From NCBI RefSeq assembly GCF_040812015.1, contig NZ_JBFNXJ010000001.1, positions 124,001 through 188,000 on the forward strand: a stretch of DNA of 64,000 bases, written 5' to 3'. This DNA comes from Chitinivorax sp. PXF-14. GTDB lineage: Bacteria; Pseudomonadota; Gammaproteobacteria; Burkholderiales; SCOH01. A program made the position numbers and the translations under genes. The notes under the pieces were generated by a model, which was not told where the DNA came from, did no database searches, and worked only from the letters and a program-made list of their open reading frames with translations. Shown here piece after piece: positions 37,370 to 47,472 of the stretch; the stretch's first letter is position 1; each line of letters begins with the position of its first letter.

Positions 37370-40129
37370 ATGCATATGCGTCGTCTAGCATTGGCTCTGA
37401 GCCTGGCCCTGAGCCTGCTGCCCGAGGCCGCGCCAGTGGCGGCACCGCTGGCCGCGGCCCCGGCTGGCGTCCAGCGTGTCACCCGTGTCGAGGGGATTAC
37501 CGAATACCGGCTGGCCAACGGCTTGCGCGTGCTGCTGGCGCCGGACCAATCCAAGCCCACGACCACGGTGAATGTGACCTATCTCGTCGGCTCGCGCTAC
37601 GAGCACTATGGCGAGACCGGCATGGCGCACCTGCTCGAACACCTGATGTTCAAGGGCACGCCGCGCCACCCGCATATCGACGAGGACTACACGCGGCGGG
37701 CCATGCAGTCCAACGGCACCACCTCGTTCGACCGCACCAACTATTTCGAGACCTTCCCGGCGTCGGGCGACAACCTGCAGTGGGCGCTGCGCATGGAGGC
37801 CGACCGCATGGTCAACTCCTTCATCGCCAAGCGCGATCTCGACAGCGAGATGACGGTCGTGCGCAACGAGATGGAGTCGGGCGAGAACGACCCGATGTCC
37901 GTGCTGTGGCAGAAGATGACGGCCGTTGCCTACCAGTGGCACAACTACGGCAAGGACACCATCGGCGCCCGTGCCGACGTCGAGAACGTCAACATCGCCC
38001 ATCTGCAGGCCTTCTATCGCCAGTACTACCAGCCCGACAACGCCGTGCTGACGGTCAGCGGCAAGTTCGACGAGGCGCAGACGCTGCGCTGGGTGCAGCA
38101 GCATTTCGGCGCGCTGAAAAAGCCACTGCGCGTGCTTGAGCCGACCTACACCACCGAGCCCACGCAAGACGGCGAACGCGAGATCACCCTGCGCCGCGCG
38201 GGCGACGCGCAGATCGTGGCGGCGCTGTACCACGGCCCCGATGGCGGCCACGCCGATGCCGCAGTCTTCGAGCTGCTGGCCGATGTACTCGGCGGCACGC
38301 CCAATGGCCGGCTGTACAAGCGGCTGGTCGAGCAGAAGCTGGCGACCGAGGTGTTCGGCGAACAGATGAACCTGAACGAGCCCGGCTATGCCTTGTTCGG
38401 CGCCAAGCTGCGCGTCGATGGTGACCGCGAAGCGGTGCGGCAGGCGCTGCTGACCGAGCTCGAAGGCCTGGCACAGCGGCCGATCACCGACGACGAGGTG
38501 GAGGCCGCGCGTGCACGCTGGCTCAACGGCTTCGACAAGTTGATGAACGACCCGGAAGCGCTCGGCGTGCGGCTGTCCGAGAGCATCGCGCTGGGTGACT
38601 GGCGCAGCCTGTTCCTGCTGCGCGACCGCATCGAGCACGCTACGGCCACGGACTTGCAGCGTGTGGCGGTCCACTACCTGCTGTCGAGCAACCGCACGCT
38701 CGGCCAGTTCATCCCGGATGCCAAGCCGCAACGCGCCGTCATCCCGCCCCAGTCTGACCTGAAGCTGGCGCTGGCGGGCTACCAGGGCAAGCCGCCGGTG
38801 GCGCAGGGCGAGGCCTTTGACCCGACGCCCGAACATATCGAGGCACGCACCGAACGCACGGCACTGAAAAACGGCATGCGGCTGGCCCTGTTGCCGAAAA
38901 AGACCCGGGGCGAGGCGGTGTCGCTGACGCTGGCGTTGCACTTTGGCGATGAGCAGTCGCTCGCCGGGCAGCGCGAGATCGGCCGGCTGGCCGCCGCCAT
39001 GCTGGGGCGTGGCAGCGAGCACAAGAGCCGGCAGCAGCTGCAATCGGCCTTCGATGCGCTGAAGACGCAATGGCGTTACGACGGCAACGCCGAGGGCGGC
39101 GCGCTGACCTTGCAGAGCTCGCGCCAGTCGTTGCCGCAGGCCTTGCGGCTGGTGCGTGAGCTGCTGCGCGAGCCGGCATTCTCCGAGGCCGAATTTGCGC
39201 AACTGCGCAACGAGTCGCTGGCGCACGTCGAGGAAAGCCGCAGCGACCCGCAAGCCCTGGCGATGAATACGCTGTATCGGCATTTCAACCACTACGCGGT
39301 CGGCGATGTGCGCTACCAGCCGAGCTTCGACGAGTCGACAGCGGCGCTCCAGTCGGTGACGCTGGCGCAGGTCAAGGGCTTTCACCAGCGCTTTTACGGC
39401 GGCGACAGCGCCCAGCTCGCCATCGTCGGCGATTTCGACGCAGCCGCGATCAAGCCCGAGCTCGACGCCCTGTTCGGCGACTGGCGCAGCGCCAGCCCCT
39501 ATCGGCGGGTGGCGCGGCCGTTTGACGCGGGCCAGCCGGCCGAACTCAGTGTGCAGCTGGCGGACAAGGCCAATGCTTTCTTCGTCGCCGCCCTGCCGCT
39601 GCGGCTGACCGACCGTTCGCCCGACTACCCGGCGCTGCTCGTGGCCAACTACATACTTGGCCAGGGCAGCGGCCTGAGCTCGCGCCTGATCAACCGCTTA
39701 CGCCAACAGGACGGCATCAGCTACTATGCGGGCTCGTTTCTGAACGTGAGCGCGCAGGATGACGATGCCGAGCTGCGCGCCATGGCGATCTACGCGCCGC
39801 AGAACCTTGAGCGGCTGAAGCGCGGGTTCAGCGAGGAGCTGAGCCGTTTCGCGCACGATGGCGTCAGCGAGCAGGAAGTCAGCGACGCCAAGGCGGGCCT
39901 GCTGCAGGAAATCAAGCTCGGCCGGGCGCAGGATGCCGCACTCGCGGGCGAGTTGGCGGAACAGTTGCGGCTCGGCCGCAGCATGCGCGATGCGGCAGCG
40001 CTGCAGGACAAGGTGGCGCGGCTCACGGCCGCCGATATCAATGCCGCGCTCAAGCGCCAGCTCGACCCGGCAGGCTTTACCCGCGTGTTCGCCGGTGAAC
40101 TGAAGGCACAGGCCGACAGCAAACAATAA
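37370..40129 (+). CDS. M16 family zinc peptidase (periplasmic, two-repeat)
   Basis: 919 residues with a signal peptide (MHMRRLALALSLALSLL, Ala-rich cleavage region near 30). The inverted zinc motif is HLLEH at 87-91, with the third ligand E167 in VVRNEMESGE; all are present. The C-terminal half is a second inactive M16 fold, as in pitrilysin. FDRTNYFETFPASGDN is the conserved insertion after the zinc motif. The next gene, 13 bases on, is a close paralogue. It should degrade peptides in the periplasm. The Shine-Dalgarno is distant, so start choice is uncertain; ATG 37376 is an alternative. Confidence 0.9.
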   Translation: MHMRRLALALSLALSLLPEAAPVAAPLAAAPAGVQRVTRVEGITEYRLANGLRVLLAPDQSKPTTTVNVTYLVGSRYEHYGETGMAHLLEHLMFKGTPRHPHIDEDYTRRAMQSNGTTSFDRTNYFETFPASGDNLQWALRMEADRMVNSFIAKRDLDSEMTVVRNEMESGENDPMSVLWQKMTAVAYQWHNYGKDTIGARADVENVNIAHLQAFYRQYYQPDNAVLTVSGKFDEAQTLRWVQQHFGALKKPLRVLEPTYTTEPTQDGEREITLRRAGDAQIVAALYHGPDGGHADAAVFELLADVLGGTPNGRLYKRLVEQKLATEVFGEQMNLNEPGYALFGAKLRVDGDREAVRQALLTELEGLAQRPITDDEVEAARARWLNGFDKLMNDPEALGVRLSESIALGDWRSLFLLRDRIEHATATDLQRVAVHYLLSSNRTLGQFIPDAKPQRAVIPPQSDLKLALAGYQGKPPVAQGEAFDPTPEHIEARTERTALKNGMRLALLPKKTRGEAVSLTLALHFGDEQSLAGQREIGRLAAAMLGRGSEHKSRQQLQSAFDALKTQWRYDGNAEGGALTLQSSRQSLPQALRLVRELLREPAFSEAEFAQLRNESLAHVEESRSDPQALAMNTLYRHFNHYAVGDVRYQPSFDESTAALQSVTLAQVKGFHQRFYGGDSAQLAIVGDFDAAAIKPELDALFGDWRSASPYRRVARPFDAGQPAELSVQLADKANAFFVAALPLRLTDRSPDYPALLVANYILGQGSGLSSRLINRLRQQDGISYYAGSFLNVSAQDDDAELRAMAIYAPQNLERLKRGFSEELSRFAHDGVSEQEVSDAKAGLLQEIKLGRAQDAALAGELAEQLRLGRSMRDAAALQDKVARLTAADINAALKRQLDPAGFTRVFAGELKAQADSKQ

Positions 40130-40142
40130 CGAAGAGGAATAG

Positions 40143-42920
40143 ATGAGACTGAAATCCACTGCGCTGGCCCTGAGCCTGGCGCTGGCCAGCCTGTGCGCAC
40201 CGCTGCCGGCCTGGTCCGAACAGACCCCGGTGGCCGTGACGCTGCCTGCCGGCATCAGCCGCTACACCGAGGTCGAAGGCATCACCGAATACCGGCTCGC
40301 TAACGGCCTGCGCGTGCTGCTGGCGCCCGACGCCGCCAAGCCGACCACGACCGTCAACGTCACCTACCTGGTCGGCTCGCGTCTCGAAAACTATGGTGAG
40401 ACCGGCATGGCCCACCTGCTCGAACACCTGGTGTTCAAGGGTACGCCGGGCCTGCCCGGCACCAGCATCGTGCAGGAGCTGGGCAAGCGCGGCATGCGCT
40501 ACAACGGCACCACCTCGTTCGACCGCACAAATTATTTCGAGACCTTTGCCGCATCCGACGACAACCTCGACTGGGTGCTGAAGATGGAGGCCGACCGTAT
40601 GGTCAATTCCTTCATCGCCAGGAAGGATCTCGACAGCGAGATGACCGTCGTGCGCAACGAGATGGAGATGGGTGAGAACGACCCCGCCGGCGTGCTGATG
40701 CAGCGCATGGTGGCGACGGCCTTCCTGTGGCACAACTACGGCAAGTTCCCGATCGGCGCGCGCTCGGATGTCGAGAACGTCAGGATCGAGAACCTGCAGG
40801 CCTTCTACCGCAAGTATTACCAGCCCGACAACGCGGTGCTGGTGGTGGCCGGGCGCTTCGATCCGGCCGCCACGCTGCGCCGCATCGCGGGCTATTTCGG
40901 CGCAATCGCGAAGCCATCCCGCGTGCTCGAACCGAGCTATACCGTCGAGCCGGCGCAGGATGGTGCCCGTTCTGTGACGCTCAAGCGCGTGGGCGACATG
41001 CAGCTCGTCGGCGCGATGTACCACGTGCCAGCGGCGAGCCATGCCGACTATCCGCCATTCTGGGTGCTGGCGGAAATCCTTGGCGACACGCCCAACGGCC
41101 GCCTGCACAAGGCACTCGTCGAGAAGGGCAAGGCCGCCGCAGCCTGGTCCAACGGCTTTGCGCTGAAAGAACCCGGTTACGGCCTGTTCTTCGCCAAGCT
41201 CAACAAGCAGCAGTCGCGCGACGAGGCAAAGCAGCAGCTGCTCGATGTCGTCGAGGGCGTGGGCCGCAGGCCGATCACCGAAGACGAGTTGAAGCGCGCC
41301 AAGACCTCGCTGCTTAACGATTTCGAGGACTTGCAGAACGATCCGTCCGCGCTCGGGGTGGCCCTGTCGAGCGCGATCGCGGTCGGTGACTGGCGCCTGT
41401 TCTTCGTCGGGCGCGACCGTATTGCCGCAGTCACATTGGCCGATGTGCAGCGCGTTGCCGAGACGTATCTGCGCGAGCCCAACCGCACGCTCGGCGAATT
41501 CATTCCCACCGACAAGGCCGAGCGTGTCGCGATCCCGCCGACACCGGAGGTCGCGCCGCTGGTCGAGGGCTACCAGGGCCGCGCCGCGCTGGCCGAGGGC
41601 GAGGCCTTCGACCCGACGCCGGCCAATATCGAGCAGCGCACCACGCGCACCGCGCTGGCCAACGGCATGAAGCTCGCGCTGCTGCCCAAGACGACGCGTG
41701 GCAACACGGTGAACGGCAGCCTGGTGCTGCGGTTTGGCGACGAGAGCAGCCTCAAGGGCCGGAAATCGGTGGCCGCGATGACGGCCGGCATGCTGCGCCG
41801 AGGCACGAGCAAGCTGAGCCGTCAGCAGATCGCCGACCGTCTCGACGAACTGAAGGCGAGCATGAGTATCGGCGGCGATGGCGGCGTGGTCAGCATCAAC
41901 TTCGAGACCCGCCGCAACGCCTTGCCGGCCTTTCTCGACCTGTTGCGCGAGATACTGCGCGAGCCCGCCTTCCCGCAGGGCGAGTTCGAGCAGTTCCGCA
42001 CCAGCTGGCTGACCAATGTCGAAGGCCAGCGGCGCGAGCCCGGCGCGGTCGCGCAGAACGCCCTGGCGCGTTATGCCAACCCCTATCCCCAGGGCGACGT
42101 GCGCTATGTCGAGAGCGTGGACGAGTCACTGGCCAGCATCAACGCGATCAAGCTCGATGAGCTCAAGGCCTTCCATCGCCAGTTCTATGGCGCGAACAAC
42201 GGTGAACTGGCGCTGGTGGGCGATTTCGATGCCGCTGCCGTGCAACCGCAGCTGGCCAGGCTGTTCGGCGGCTGGAACAGCCCCGCCAGCTATGCGCGCG
42301 TGCCGGGCCCGTTCGTGCCCGCCGAGCCGACTGCGATGCGCTTCGAGACACCGGACAAGGCCAACGCCGTGCTGCTCGCGACGCAGCGCCTGCCGCTTCG
42401 GGATGACGATGCGGATTACCCGGCGCTGTTGATCGGCGAGCACGTCTTCGGTGGCGGCAGCCTCAAGTCGCGCCTGATGGATCGCCTGCGCCAGAAGGAG
42501 GGTCTCAGCTACGGTGCGGGCTCCTGGCTGGTGGCGGGCAGCCAGGATGCAAACGGCGGGCTTGGCATTCAGGCCATCTTCGCGCCGCAGAACCTGGCGC
42601 GCGTGCAGCAGGGCGTGCAGGAAGAGCTTACCCGCCTGCTCAAGGATGGTGTGACCGAGCAGGAGGTCGAAGAGGCCAAGAGCGGCCTGCTGCAGGCGTC
42701 ACGCGTGGCGCGCGCGCAGGACGGCACGCTGGCCGGTGGGCTGGCCAACCAGCTGTACCTGAAGCGAACCATGGCCTTCTCGGCAGAGCGTGAGGAAAAA
42801 ATCAAGGCCGCCACGGCGAACGAGGTCAACGCGGCGCTGCGCAAGTATCTCGATGCCGGCAAGCTGGTGCAGGTGGTGGCCGGTGATTTTGCCGCTGCCG
42901 GCAAGGGCGACAGGAAGTAG
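40143..42920 (+). CDS. M16 family zinc peptidase (tandem paralogue)
   Basis: 925 residues with a signal peptide (MRLKSTALALSLALASLCAP, cleavage near AWS). The zinc motif is HLLEH at 91-95, with a third ligand in VVRNEMEMGE. Long stretches are identical to the upstream gene, for example EGITEYRLANGLRVLLAP, so the pair arose by duplication. The C-terminal halves are more divergent. GAAGAGG precedes the ATG, and the 13-base gap shows an operon. Both copies keep the catalytic residues; they may differ in substrate or form a heterodimer, as some M16 pairs do, but there the partner usually lacks the zinc site. Confidence 0.9.
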   Translation: MRLKSTALALSLALASLCAPLPAWSEQTPVAVTLPAGISRYTEVEGITEYRLANGLRVLLAPDAAKPTTTVNVTYLVGSRLENYGETGMAHLLEHLVFKGTPGLPGTSIVQELGKRGMRYNGTTSFDRTNYFETFAASDDNLDWVLKMEADRMVNSFIARKDLDSEMTVVRNEMEMGENDPAGVLMQRMVATAFLWHNYGKFPIGARSDVENVRIENLQAFYRKYYQPDNAVLVVAGRFDPAATLRRIAGYFGAIAKPSRVLEPSYTVEPAQDGARSVTLKRVGDMQLVGAMYHVPAASHADYPPFWVLAEILGDTPNGRLHKALVEKGKAAAAWSNGFALKEPGYGLFFAKLNKQQSRDEAKQQLLDVVEGVGRRPITEDELKRAKTSLLNDFEDLQNDPSALGVALSSAIAVGDWRLFFVGRDRIAAVTLADVQRVAETYLREPNRTLGEFIPTDKAERVAIPPTPEVAPLVEGYQGRAALAEGEAFDPTPANIEQRTTRTALANGMKLALLPKTTRGNTVNGSLVLRFGDESSLKGRKSVAAMTAGMLRRGTSKLSRQQIADRLDELKASMSIGGDGGVVSINFETRRNALPAFLDLLREILREPAFPQGEFEQFRTSWLTNVEGQRREPGAVAQNALARYANPYPQGDVRYVESVDESLASINAIKLDELKAFHRQFYGANNGELALVGDFDAAAVQPQLARLFGGWNSPASYARVPGPFVPAEPTAMRFETPDKANAVLLATQRLPLRDDDADYPALLIGEHVFGGGSLKSRLMDRLRQKEGLSYGAGSWLVAGSQDANGGLGIQAIFAPQNLARVQQGVQEELTRLLKDGVTEQEVEEAKSGLLQASRVARAQDGTLAGGLANQLYLKRTMAFSAEREEKIKAATANEVNAALRKYLDAGKLVQVVAGDFAAAGKGDRK

Positions 42921-42926
42921 CGCCAG

Positions 42927-42956
42927 CAGCCCTCCCCGCGGTCAAGGGGAGGGCTG
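42927..42956 (+). terminator. possible transcription-end hairpin
   Basis: CAGCCCTCCCC (42927-42937) pairs perfectly with GGGGAGGGCTG (42946-42956) across an 8-base loop, seven bases after the stop of the second M16 gene. There is no T-run, so termination would need Rho or be weak. Confidence 0.45.
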
Positions 42957-42998
42957 TCGTGCTAGACTGCCGCCGACTTCAGCCCTGACGGACTCATC

Positions 42999-43643
42999 AT
43001 GCAATTCAAGATCATCCCGGTTACCCCATTCCAGCAGAACTGCTCGCTGATCTGGTGCGACGCCACGCGCGAGGCCGCCGTGGTCGACCCCGGTGGCGAC
43101 GTGGCGCGCATCCTGGCCGAAGTGGAAAAACATGGGCTGATGCTGAAGAAGATCCTGCTCACGCACGGCCATCTCGATCATGTCGGCGGCACGGCCGAAC
43201 TGGCCAGCAAGCTCGGCCTGCCGATCGAGGGCCCGCACATGGACGACCAGTTCTGGATCGAGGCCCTGCCGCAGCAGGCGCAGATGTTTGGCTTCGGCGA
43301 CGCCAAGACCTTTGTACCGGATCGCTGGCTGGCCCAGGGCGATGTGGTCGAGCTAGGCCCGCTTCGCTTGCTGGTGCGTTTCTGCCCAGGCCACACGCCG
43401 GGCCATGTGATCTTCTTCGAGCCCGAGAGCCGCGTCGCCTTCGTCGGCGACGTGCTGTTCGCCGGCTCGATCGGCCGCACCGATTTCCCGGGCGGCAATC
43501 ATCAGCAGCTGATCGATTCGATCAAGCAGCAGCTGTGGACGCTTGGCGACGACGTGCGTTTCGTGCCGGGGCATGGCCCGATGTCGACCTTCGGTCAGGA
43601 GCGTGCGACCAACCCCTTCGTGGCTGACAAGCGTTACGGCTGA
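42999..43643 (+). CDS. metallo-beta-lactamase-fold hydrolase (YcbL/glyoxalase II-like)
   Basis: 214 residues, a single MBL domain. The metal motif is THGHLDH (H56, H58, D60, H61), with further ligands in PGHTPGH, FVGDVLFAGSIGRTDF and PGHGP. The short length and lack of the glyoxalase II C-terminal substrate domain place it in the YcbL group, for which glyoxalase II-like thioester hydrolysis is known. It acts in the cytoplasm. Its end overlaps the convergent methyltransferase gene by 10 bases. Confidence 0.88.
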   Translation: MQFKIIPVTPFQQNCSLIWCDATREAAVVDPGGDVARILAEVEKHGLMLKKILLTHGHLDHVGGTAELASKLGLPIEGPHMDDQFWIEALPQQAQMFGFGDAKTFVPDRWLAQGDVVELGPLRLLVRFCPGHTPGHVIFFEPESRVAFVGDVLFAGSIGRTDFPGGNHQQLIDSIKQQLWTLGDDVRFVPGHGPMSTFGQERATNPFVADKRYG

Positions 43644-44815
43644 TCGGCCTGGGCCGAGTCCTTGCGGTTGCTGCCGGCCACCATCTTGTATTCGAACAGG
43701 CGGCATTCGAGCGCGCCGTTGAACAATACCGTGCGCTTCGAGGCCGACAGGCGGATCAGCTTGGCCAGCGCCGGGTCGGCCGTGAAGAAATAGGCGCGCC
43801 AGCCCGAGAATTTCTTCTTCAACACGGCGCCGATCTGCGGGTACATCTCGGCCAGCTTGTCGAGTTCGTCCAGCCGTACCCCGTAAGGTGGGTTGGCGAC
43901 CAGTACGCCGGTCTCGGTCGGCGCCGATACTTCCATCAGGTCGACCTGCTTGAGCTGCACGCAATCGGCAAGGCCGGCGTGCTCGAGGTTGGCGCGCGCC
44001 GCCTTGAGCGCGTCGCCGTACTTGTCGCTGCCGTAGATCGCCAGCGGGTGCGGCGGCTGGGCGGCGGTGCGTGCCTCGTCCAGCAAGGCCTGCCACTTGA
44101 TGCGGTGGAAGGTCTTGAGCTTTTCGAAGCCGAAGCTGCGCTTGAGCCCGGGCGCAATATTGAGCGCCATCATCGCCGCCTCGAGCAGGAAGGTGCCGCT
44201 GCCGCACATCGGGTCGAGCAGCGTCTGCTCGGGCGTCCAGCCGGCGAGCATGAGAATGCCCGCGGCGAGGTTCTCGCGGATTGGCGCCTCGTTGGTGGCC
44301 ACGCGCCAGCCGCGCTTGAACAGCGGCTCGCCGGAGAAATCCACATACAGGGTGCAGCGCGTGCCGTCGAGAAAGCCATGGATGCGCACGTCGGGATTGG
44401 CGCGGTCGACACTCGGACGCTCGCCGCATGTGTCGCGGAAGCGGTCGCACACGGCGTCCTTGACGCGCAGCGTGACAAATTCGACGCTCTGGATCGGCGC
44501 CTTCTTGTTTGCGGTCATCTGTACGCGAATGGTCCGCTTCACGTCGAATAGCCAGTCCCATTCGGTGTTGCGTGCAAGCGCATAGATGTCCTGATCTGTC
44601 CGGTACTGGCCGTCGCCCACGCGCCATAGTACGCGGCTCGCGGTGCGGCTCCAGAGATTGGCTTTTGCCCCCATCAACCAGTCGCCGTTAAAATGGACGC
44701 CACCGTCCACCGCCTTGATGCCACCCGCGCCCAGGCTGCTCAATTCTTCCGCCAGCGCGGGTTCCAGTCCGCGAGGGCAGGGGGCGAAATACTGGTGCGT
44801 GGGCTTTTGCGACAT
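43634..44815 (-). CDS. THUMP-domain class I SAM-dependent RNA methyltransferase (RlmL N-terminal/YcbY-like)
   Basis: 393 residues from the ATG at 44815, chosen for the GAGGACC ribosome site (the frame is open 17 codons earlier). The N-terminal ferredoxin-like and THUMP region (YFAPCPRGLEPALAEEL, GVHFNGDW) is followed by a Rossmann methyltransferase domain. The DPMCGSGTFLLEAA loop binds S-adenosylmethionine, and VANPPYGVRL holds the NPPY motif typical of N2-guanine methylation of RNA. It corresponds to the N-terminal enzyme of E. coli RlmKL, which modifies G2445 of 23S rRNA. The exact site here is inferred. Confidence 0.87.
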   Translation of the reverse strand: MSQKPTHQYFAPCPRGLEPALAEELSSLGAGGIKAVDGGVHFNGDWLMGAKANLWSRTASRVLWRVGDGQYRTDQDIYALARNTEWDWLFDVKRTIRVQMTANKKAPIQSVEFVTLRVKDAVCDRFRDTCGERPSVDRANPDVRIHGFLDGTRCTLYVDFSGEPLFKRGWRVATNEAPIRENLAAGILMLAGWTPEQTLLDPMCGSGTFLLEAAMMALNIAPGLKRSFGFEKLKTFHRIKWQALLDEARTAAQPPHPLAIYGSDKYGDALKAARANLEHAGLADCVQLKQVDLMEVSAPTETGVLVANPPYGVRLDELDKLAEMYPQIGAVLKKKFSGWRAYFFTADPALAKLIRLSASKRTVLFNGALECRLFEYKMVAGSNRKDSAQADQP

Positions 44816-44884
44816 ATCAAGGTCCTCTTTGGGCAAGCGCGGCAGAATAGCACAATTGACTGTCACGGCTGGCTCTAAGTTTAG

Positions 44885-45910
<1,026 letters not shown>

Positions 45911-45922
45911 GCCGGGAAACGG

Positions 45923-46690
45923 TTATTCGCTGAGCTGGCGGGCGCGGAACTTGCGCTCCTGCTCCAGGATGTAGCGCTGGATGATCTGCTCGGTCTGCGG
46001 TGTCAGGTCGAGAAAGCGGCAACCCGAACGCCGCGTGCGCAGGCCGGTGCGCAACACGAAGTCGAAGCTGGAGCGGATCTGCAGCGTCGTCACGATGAGC
46101 CCTACGCCGGGCAGGCTGATGCTGCAATTCTCATAGGTCAGCCCGGGTTCCAGCTCGATTTCCAGCGGATAGCCGATCATGCCGATACCGCCGAGGCTGA
46201 TGTCCATGACTTCGACCTCGACCGGCATCTGCCCGGCAATCGGGATGACGCACTTGAGCGTCTGACTGTAGGGGATGCTGAGCCGGTAGTAGTTGCGCCG
46301 TTGCAGCTTCAGCAGCTTGTCCGGTATCGGCACGGTGAAGGCCGAGCGCCCCTGGTACTGGATAGGGCGGAACGGCCCGGTGTCGAACTGTACCTTGACC
46401 TTGTCGTGCGAGCTGACGCACATCACCTTGCCGGCCTGGGTCAGTTGCGCATTGGCGGTGGCACTGGGGCTCGGGTCGATGATCAGCTGGTGCGACTTGG
46501 TGTCGATGGCGAGCAGCGTGACCGAGGCAAACTCCTGGCGCTCGTTGTAAAAGGCCGTGATGCTGCTGTGGTGCTTGACCAGGGACGCCAGTACATAGGC
46601 GATGTCCACCGCACCGCGCAGCAGATAGGGGCTGTCGCTGCTGATAGGTTTGACCGGGTCCGTCGGGGTGTGGCGCTTGTCACCGCTCAT
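45923..46690 (-). CDS. ycgR: flagellar brake protein YcgR (PilZ domain)
   Basis: 255 residues with an N-terminal YcgR domain (about 20-120) and a C-terminal PilZ domain. The c-di-GMP binding residues are the RRNYYR arginines (RxxxR) near 130 and the DISLGGIG motif (DxSxxG). With c-di-GMP bound it slows the flagellar motor. It begins 15 bases after the end of the upstream gene on the same strand, so both are probably co-transcribed. The window also encodes a diguanylate cyclase (6112-7227), but no functional link can be shown. Confidence 0.9.
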   Translation of the reverse strand: MSGDKRHTPTDPVKPISSDSPYLLRGAVDIAYVLASLVKHHSSITAFYNERQEFASVTLLAIDTKSHQLIIDPSPSATANAQLTQAGKVMCVSSHDKVKVQFDTGPFRPIQYQGRSAFTVPIPDKLLKLQRRNYYRLSIPYSQTLKCVIPIAGQMPVEVEVMDISLGGIGMIGYPLEIELEPGLTYENCSISLPGVGLIVTTLQIRSSFDFVLRTGLRTRRSGCRFLDLTPQTEQIIQRYILEQERKFRARQLSE

Positions 46691-46705
46691 CTTGGCCTGT
46701 TCTCT

Positions 46706-47353
46706 TCATTCTGCCGTCTGGCCTGCTTCGATTGCGATTCCCGCGCCATCTGGCCCGGGCGTCTCCTGCAATAGCAATTCGACCTGATCGATGCGTGCCC
46801 GTTCCAGTTGCTGCATGTCGTGGCGCGAACTGGTGCGGCGCATGTCGTCATGGGGGTAGACGGTGAGGCTGACCGGAATATCGTTGGAGTAGAAGCTGAC
46901 GCTCATTTCCGCCCGATCGTTTGGGAGCGGCTGGTGACGGAAGTCGATGCGCCGGTTGAGCAGGTCGATCTCGACCTCCTTGGCCGAGTCGGTAAACAGC
47001 TGCAGATTGATGTCCGAATAGCGGCCCGCCGTGCCGCTCAGCACCGAGCCGACGAGGTAGGGCGAGAAATCCCGGAACTGGCTCATCACGCGCAGCGCCT
47101 CGCGGCGCAGTGACGCCAGCAGCTCCGCATGTCCTTCCTTGAAATAGATGTCGCGATAGGCCTTGAGTGCCTGTTCGATCTCACCGTTGGTCGGCAGATT
47201 CTGCGGGTCGTCGATACCGGCCTGCCGCGCCGCCTTCTTCTTGGCGAGGGCAAAATCCTCGATGCCATCGATGGCGATAAGACGAGCCGCGCTGTGGGCG
47301 ATCATCTCGCGGATGGCCAAGTGCCGTCCACTCTTGTCTCGTGCCTTGGGCAT
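46706..47353 (-). CDS. conserved hypothetical protein with nucleotidyltransferase-like motif
   Basis: 215 residues, soluble. The N-terminal helical part (HLAIREMIAHSAARLIAIDG) is followed by a segment like a nucleotidyltransferase core, GSVLSGTAGRYSDINLQLF, with the GS and SDxN spacing of the superfamily and a later EIDLLNRRIDF. The second acidic residue of the usual DxD is replaced (SDINL), so catalysis is uncertain. It is followed 15 bases on by ycgR. Function unknown. The ATG at 47353 has a weak GGATAGG site. Confidence 0.7.
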   Translation of the reverse strand: MPKARDKSGRHLAIREMIAHSAARLIAIDGIEDFALAKKKAARQAGIDDPQNLPTNGEIEQALKAYRDIYFKEGHAELLASLRREALRVMSQFRDFSPYLVGSVLSGTAGRYSDINLQLFTDSAKEVEIDLLNRRIDFRHQPLPNDRAEMSVSFYSNDIPVSLTVYPHDDMRRTSSRHDMQQLERARIDQVELLLQETPGPDGAGIAIEAGQTAE

Positions 47354-47472
47354 GATGAACCTATCCTGGGGGCTGCGCCTACCTGTTGGGTTTCAAACAG
47401 GGGTGGCGCCGGGCCACCCTATCCCGCCGCCAGCCTGCATCGGCAGGCCGGGCGGAAACGCTGTCAGCGGTG

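Noticed and set aside
37385-39385. A 666-codon minus-strand frame opposite the first M16 peptidase
   Set aside because: Composition is that of an antisense frame (many Gln, His and Arg) and no ribosome site is present.
47398-47420. Hairpin GGTGGC-GCCG-GGCCACC as a terminator of mrcA
   Set aside because: It has no T-run on either strand and lies over 50 bases from the stop codon.
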